The notes under the pieces: generated by a model | Databases searched by the model: none | What the model was told of the DNA's origin: nothing | The model's input: the letters and a program-made list of their open reading frames with translations, nothing else | Assembly (NCBI RefSeq): GCF_020400605.1 | Contig: NZ_JAINRD010000005.1 | Coordinates: forward strand, 310,001-374,000 | Length of the DNA: 64,000 nucleotides | Reading direction: 5' to 3' | Source of the DNA: Streptomyces aculeolatus | Lineage (GTDB): Bacteria; Actinomycetota; Actinomycetes; Streptomycetales; Streptomycetaceae | Shown here: positions 63,915 to 64,000 of the stretch, piece after piece | Layout of the letters: each line of letters opens with the position of its first letter | How positions within the stretch are numbered: position 1 is the stretch's first letter | Program-made: the position numbers and the translations under genes

Positions 63915-64000
63915 GTGACAGTGGAAAGGCAATTCTCGGCCGCCCGCCCCATCAGGGTCTTCCTCGTCGACGACCACGAGGTGGTCCGGCGCGGCCTGCG
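63915..64000 (+). CDS. Response regulator (NarL/LuxR type), 3' end outside window
   Basis: Only the first 28 codons are visible: IRVFLVDDHEVVRRGLR is the start of a receiver domain of the NarL class. GTG 63915 has GAAAGG about 8 bases upstream; GTG 63906 is an in-frame alternative. Confidence 0.8.
   Translation, partial: MTVERQFSAARPIRVFLVDDHEVVRRGL

Overview
High GC content with strong G/C at codon third positions, frequent GTG starts, a secreted snapalysin next to a divergent LysR gene, a streptogrisin-like protease, a GAF/ANTAR protein and Rv1733c- and DUF3800-type genes all point to Streptomyces or a close relative. About 53.7 kb of the window is an integrated mobile element; the last 10 kb is ordinary chromosome. 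The left end of the element lies outside the window.

The element is a complete siphovirus prophage carrying a block of genes typical of Streptomyces conjugative plasmids and AICEs (actinomycete integrative conjugative elements). At 1-9.8 kb is an early and replication region: a WhiB-like protein, a lone Phd/YefM antitoxin, a replication initiator whose gene contains five dyad iterons, a DnaB-type helicase, a PD-(D/E)XK nuclease, a tRNA with anticodon UAA and many small genes. At 9.85-11.7 kb, on the minus strand, are two small genes (one with a TTA codon), a DUF6247/RelE-like toxin-antitoxin pair and a GIY-YIG/GntR fusion. At 11.8-22.5 kb is the conjugation-type block: GntR/UTRA regulator, excisionase-like protein, KilB- and Spd-like membrane proteins, an FtsK/SpoIIIE Tra translocase, a GIY-YIG-like protein with the same C-terminal DNA-binding domain as Tra, tandem tiny proteins and a Nudix hydrolase. 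A lipoprotein and small regulators lead at 24.2-48.5 kb into the virion and lysis module: HNH, terminase, portal, MuF, scaffold, Prp-type protease, capsid, connectors, tail proteins with a frameshifted chaperone pair, a tape measure with two wall-hydrolase domains, a GDPD tail protein, amidase, DEDDh exonuclease, holins and a collagen-like protein. At 48.5-53.3 kb lie a small serine recombinase and a lysogeny/regulatory region with several repeat operators and a GntR gene broken by an amber codon.

The right boundary lies near 53.7 kb. There a 19-codon 3' remnant of a host gene and its strong terminator survive, which suggests integration into the end of a coding sequence. The chromosome beyond carries snapalysin and its LysR regulator, two CNNM/CBS membrane proteins, a DUF3800 protein, a LysE exporter, a GAF/ANTAR regulator, a secreted serine protease with a TTA codon, an Rv1733c-like protein and the start of a response regulator.

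The most notable signals are these. The Prp-like protease sits between a scaffold and a capsid gene whose N termini share one motif. Phage and AICE modules are combined in one element. Tra and a nuclease-like protein share a DNA-binding domain and flank a repeat-rich spacer. The replication origin appears to lie inside the initiator gene. A UUA-decoding tRNA is paired with a TTA-containing phage gene.
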